Shown here one piece after another: positions 5,836-8,343 of a DNA stretch of 8,343 bases. Position 1 is the first letter of the stretch, and every line of letters begins with the position of its first letter. The DNA lies in assembly GCA_021815065.1 (NCBI GenBank), contig JAKAHI010000046.1:1-8343 (forward strand). Direction: 5' to 3'. The position numbers were made by a program, and so were the translations under genes. Source of the stretch: a bacterium. GTDB taxonomy: Bacteria; JAMCPX01. The notes under the pieces are model-generated. The model did no database searches and had not been told where the DNA came from. It saw nothing but the letters and a program-made list of their open reading frames with translations.

Positions 5836-8343
5836 ATGTTTAAGAAGATCATACATTTTTCATTGACGCACCGGTTTCTGGTCCTGCTGGTGGTGGCGCT
5901 GCTGACGATCGGCGGCGTACTCACCTACAACAGGCTTGACAGGACATTGCTGCCGGACCTGAATTCACCCATTTTTAAGATATTCATAACGGATCCCGGA
6001 CTGCCATCAGAGTATGTTGAGAGAGAGATTACTTTTCCCGTGGAGCAGTCGACACGCGGCATTCTCGGGGTTGAAAAGGTATGGTCGAAATCAAAGATAG
6101 GATTGTCCGTCGTTATCGTAAAATTCGTCTGGGGAACAAACTATTTTCAGGCGCTTGAACTACTGTCCCAGCGCATATCCGCTCTCGCACCCTTTCTCCC
6201 GCCAGAGATAAGGCCGCCCATTATATCGAATGCCGCAGACAGGATGTCCGAGATTATCCAGTATTATCTGACCGGCGATGAAAATCCCAAGGCATTAAGG
6301 GCCATTGCCGAGTACGATATCAAATATCAGCTCGAAATGATCCCCGGCATCTATGATATCACAAATATCGGAGGCGAGGTTGCGCAGTATCAAATCCTCG
6401 TCAATATGGATCGCCTGAAATCTTATGGCATTCCCATCGACAGGGTGGTGAGGGCGGTGAAGGATAATAATGTTATCTTTACAGGAGGGTATCTGATCAA
6501 GGGGCCTGTTGCATACTCCATACGGGGAAACGGATTGATAAAAAACTTCCACGACATCTCGCATATCGTTGTCGCAACACGTGCCAATGTTCCCGTTTAT
6601 CTCGATACGATTGCAGATATTCGCGTAGGTCATCAGATCAGACAGGGCAATGCTATGGTTGACGGCAGGCCTGCCGTACTCGGCACCGTGGTCAAGCAGT
6701 ACGGATTGAATGCAATGCCCATTATGAAAGCTGTCAGGGACAAGCTCGGGATCATCCGGAAATCCTTGCCCGGGGGTGTAACCCTGCATACGTATAATGA
6801 TCAATCAACGCTCATCGATGCCGCAATAACAAACCTCAGGGATGCCATTATCATAGGCACGATTGCCGTTATCATTATCATATTTCTGATCATGGCGGAC
6901 ATCTCTACGACACTGGTCATTGCGATCATTATTCCCACAGCCATTATCATAACATTCATCTTCATGAAGCTTTTCAACGAGAGCCTTAACGTCATGAGCC
7001 TCGGAGGGCTGGTTGTCGGACTCGGTATCATGATAGACGCAGCTATCATAGATACGGAAAACATCTTCAGACATCTGAAGATGAAGCCTGATGACCCGCT
7101 AATGGCCACTCTGGAAGGCTCCCTCGAGGTGAGAAGGCCTGTTATCTATTCGACCGTCATTATCATTGTGGTGTTCCTGCCGCTCTATACGCTGCCGGGT
7201 TTCACCGGTGCTATTTTCAAGGACTTCAGTTTTACGGTTGTAGCGTCCATCATTATAGGATTTGTACTCTCGCTTACCCTGACACCGGTGCTTGCCTATA
7301 TGTTGCTCAAACCAAAGGCCGCGACCGGTTTAAAACCCGCCCCTGCGGATTTGCAGGAAAAAGAAGGTCTCGTCGACAGAAATCTGAAACGTATCTACAA
7401 GCCGGCATTGACATTCTCGTTAAAGCATCCCTTTTATATTATCGGCGTTATGCTCGTTTCCCTGGTCCTTGTTATCGGATTATCAAGGTTCATAACGACA
7501 GGCTTCCTTCCATCCATAGATGAGGGCGCAATCCTCGTAAAGATACACATGCCGCCTGGCACAGCATTGGCAGAGACAACAAAAAGAGCAATGGCAATCT
7601 CCCGTATCCTAAGACATGCGCCGGACGTTGAAGATGTTATTGCTCATATGGGCAGACCGGAGAATGCCCCCAAGGACGAGGGTATCAGAAAATCAGGGAT
7701 ATTTTTAAAGCTTGTGCCGTGGTCAAAAAGAAAATATACCATTGCACAGATTGATGACTGGATCCGCATCCATGTACCTTCTACGAAAGACGTAGCCATT
7801 ATCATTACGACACCGCTGACAGAGCGGCTCCAGGAAGCATTATCCGGCATAGCTGTCGGAGGCTCCCTTGCCATAAAAATATTCGGCAATAATCAGCATG
7901 TTCTGGATGAAAACGGCGCGCGGTTGTACGCAATGCTTTCAAAGATTCAGGGGATTCAAGATCTCTACATAGAACAGACAAAGAGTGCGCCGGGCATAGC
8001 AATAGATATCAACAGGGCAAAGCTCGGAATATACGGTGTTACGCCGCAGCAAGTTGCAGGCGATATTCAAACCGCACTTGCAGGCAGGGTCGCGACAATA
8101 TACCGGCAGGGGATCCGGCAGTATGAGGTATATGTCCGTGCCATGCCGCAATTCAGGGACAGCCTGAAAAGCATCTCGAACCTTCTGATCGACGCAGGCA
8201 GCGGCAAGAAGATACCGCTGTCGTACGTTGCAAATGTGCGCTATCAGGCTGCGCCGTTTATCGTAAGAAGGGAGAACATGGAAAGGGTGCTTCAGCTTTC
8301 GTGCAACATTGCGGGAAGATCGACCGGTGCCGTGATAAACGAT
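5836..8343 (+). CDS. RND efflux transporter permease, second of two (RND2), 3' end missing
   Basis: Second inner-membrane RND pump, closer to the CzcA/CusA-like branch. The frame is open for 836 codons to the window edge with no stop. About 180-210 residues (late TMs, including TM10-TM12) are expected to be missing. TM1 is about 15-31 and is followed by LLPDLNSPIFKIF and a porter domain (FPVEQSTRGILGVEKV, KFVWGTNYFQ). TM4 reads GLGIMIDAAIIDTENIF: Asp401 and Glu408 match the CusA VDAAIVMIEN pattern, there is no Asp-Asp pair, and an extra Asp406 is present. The second half starts GFLPSIDEGAILVKIHMPPG (556-575), then GRPENAPKDEG (606-616), in the position of the heavy-metal-efflux TGRAE-type motif. 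GVTPQQV and the porter repeat near the end mirror GVTPQYV in RND1, showing paralogy. Start at ATG 5836 is set by GAGGTG. Heavy-metal substrate is possible by family resemblance but no metal-binding site is demonstrated. Confidence 0.92.
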   Translation, partial: MFKKIIHFSLTHRFLVLLVVALLTIGGVLTYNRLDRTLLPDLNSPIFKIFITDPGLPSEYVEREITFPVEQSTRGILGVEKVWSKSKIGLSVVIVKFVWGTNYFQALELLSQRISALAPFLPPEIRPPIISNAADRMSEIIQYYLTGDENPKALRAIAEYDIKYQLEMIPGIYDITNIGGEVAQYQILVNMDRLKSYGIPIDRVVRAVKDNNVIFTGGYLIKGPVAYSIRGNGLIKNFHDISHIVVATRANVPVYLDTIADIRVGHQIRQGNAMVDGRPAVLGTVVKQYGLNAMPIMKAVRDKLGIIRKSLPGGVTLHTYNDQSTLIDAAITNLRDAIIIGTIAVIIIIFLIMADISTTLVIAIIIPTAIIITFIFMKLFNESLNVMSLGGLVVGLGIMIDAAIIDTENIFRHLKMKPDDPLMATLEGSLEVRRPVIYSTVIIIVVFLPLYTLPGFTGAIFKDFSFTVVASIIIGFVLSLTLTPVLAYMLLKPKAATGLKPAPADLQEKEGLVDRNLKRIYKPALTFSLKHPFYIIGVMLVSLVLVIGLSRFITTGFLPSIDEGAILVKIHMPPGTALAETTKRAMAISRILRHAPDVEDVIAHMGRPENAPKDEGIRKSGIFLKLVPWSKRKYTIAQIDDWIRIHVPSTKDVAIIITTPLTERLQEALSGIAVGGSLAIKIFGNNQHVLDENGARLYAMLSKIQGIQDLYIEQTKSAPGIAIDINRAKLGIYGVTPQQVAGDIQTALAGRVATIYRQGIRQYEVYVRAMPQFRDSLKSISNLLIDAGSGKKIPLSYVANVRYQAAPFIVRRENMERVLQLSCNIAGRSTGAVIND

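Noticed and set aside
5573..5924. Two minus-strand frames (5573-5818 and 5703-5924) containing SEAKQSS and CERSEAI
   Set aside because: These are translations of the 74-nt palindrome and of antisense RND coding sequence, a well-known type of spurious ORF.
6295..6804. 169-aa minus-strand frame, the longest antisense ORF
   Set aside because: It lies wholly inside RND2, whose + frame has clear family motifs. The antisense product has no recognisable features.
2684..8343. Assignment as a copper/silver (Cus) or cobalt-zinc-cadmium (Czc) pump with a gene symbol
   Set aside because: Family resemblance exists, but no Met-cluster or other metal site could be confirmed, no metal-binding partner or regulator is in view, and RND1 has a drug-type Asp-Asp TM4.

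Overview
The window holds most of one operon for a tripartite RND-type efflux pump, all on the + strand. The order is a TolC-like outer-membrane factor (152-1447), a short lipoprotein membrane-fusion/adaptor protein (1437-2486), a complete RND transporter (RND1, 2684-5734), and a second, different RND transporter (RND2, from 5836) that runs off the right edge after 836 codons. A good sigma70-type promoter lies just upstream of the first gene. No regulator, RNA gene, transposase or CRISPR array is visible.

The organism is a Gram-negative (diderm) bacterium, since an outer-membrane factor and a lipoprotein adaptor are present. Base composition is moderate, roughly half GC by eye. The gaps between genes hold small palindromic repeats of a kind I associate with Nitrospirota, deltaproteobacterial lineages and many environmental genomes: a GTCATTGCGAG...GAAGCAATCT palindrome, and C-run/TTA/G-run hairpins. 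This is a lineage hint only, and no species can be named.

Layout: 1-151 is an AT-rich promoter and leader. 152-2486 holds the outer-membrane factor and adaptor, which overlap by 11 nt and are probably translationally coupled. 2487-2683 is a 197-nt gap with two inverted copies of a G/C-run hairpin repeat and an orphan Shine-Dalgarno-like GGAGG. 2684-5734 is RND1. 5735-5835 is a 101-nt gap almost filled by a 74-nt palindrome. 5836-8343 is RND2, partial.

Working together, the RND proteins should use the proton gradient to capture substrate from the periplasm or inner membrane. The lipoprotein adaptor would dock on them, and the TolC-like channel would carry substrate across the outer membrane. 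Three things stand out. The adaptor has only about 30 residues where the long coiled-coil hairpin that normally meets TolC should be. The two RND pumps carry different putative proton-relay residues in TM4 (an Asp-Asp pair in RND1, a CusA-like single Asp plus Glu in RND2), so they may form a division-of-labour or mixed pump rather than a simple duplication. Repeat elements sit in both longer gaps, and a degenerate 9-nt tandem repeat is read in frame in the adaptor's N-terminus. Substrate (metal, drug, lipid or other) cannot be assigned from sequence alone.
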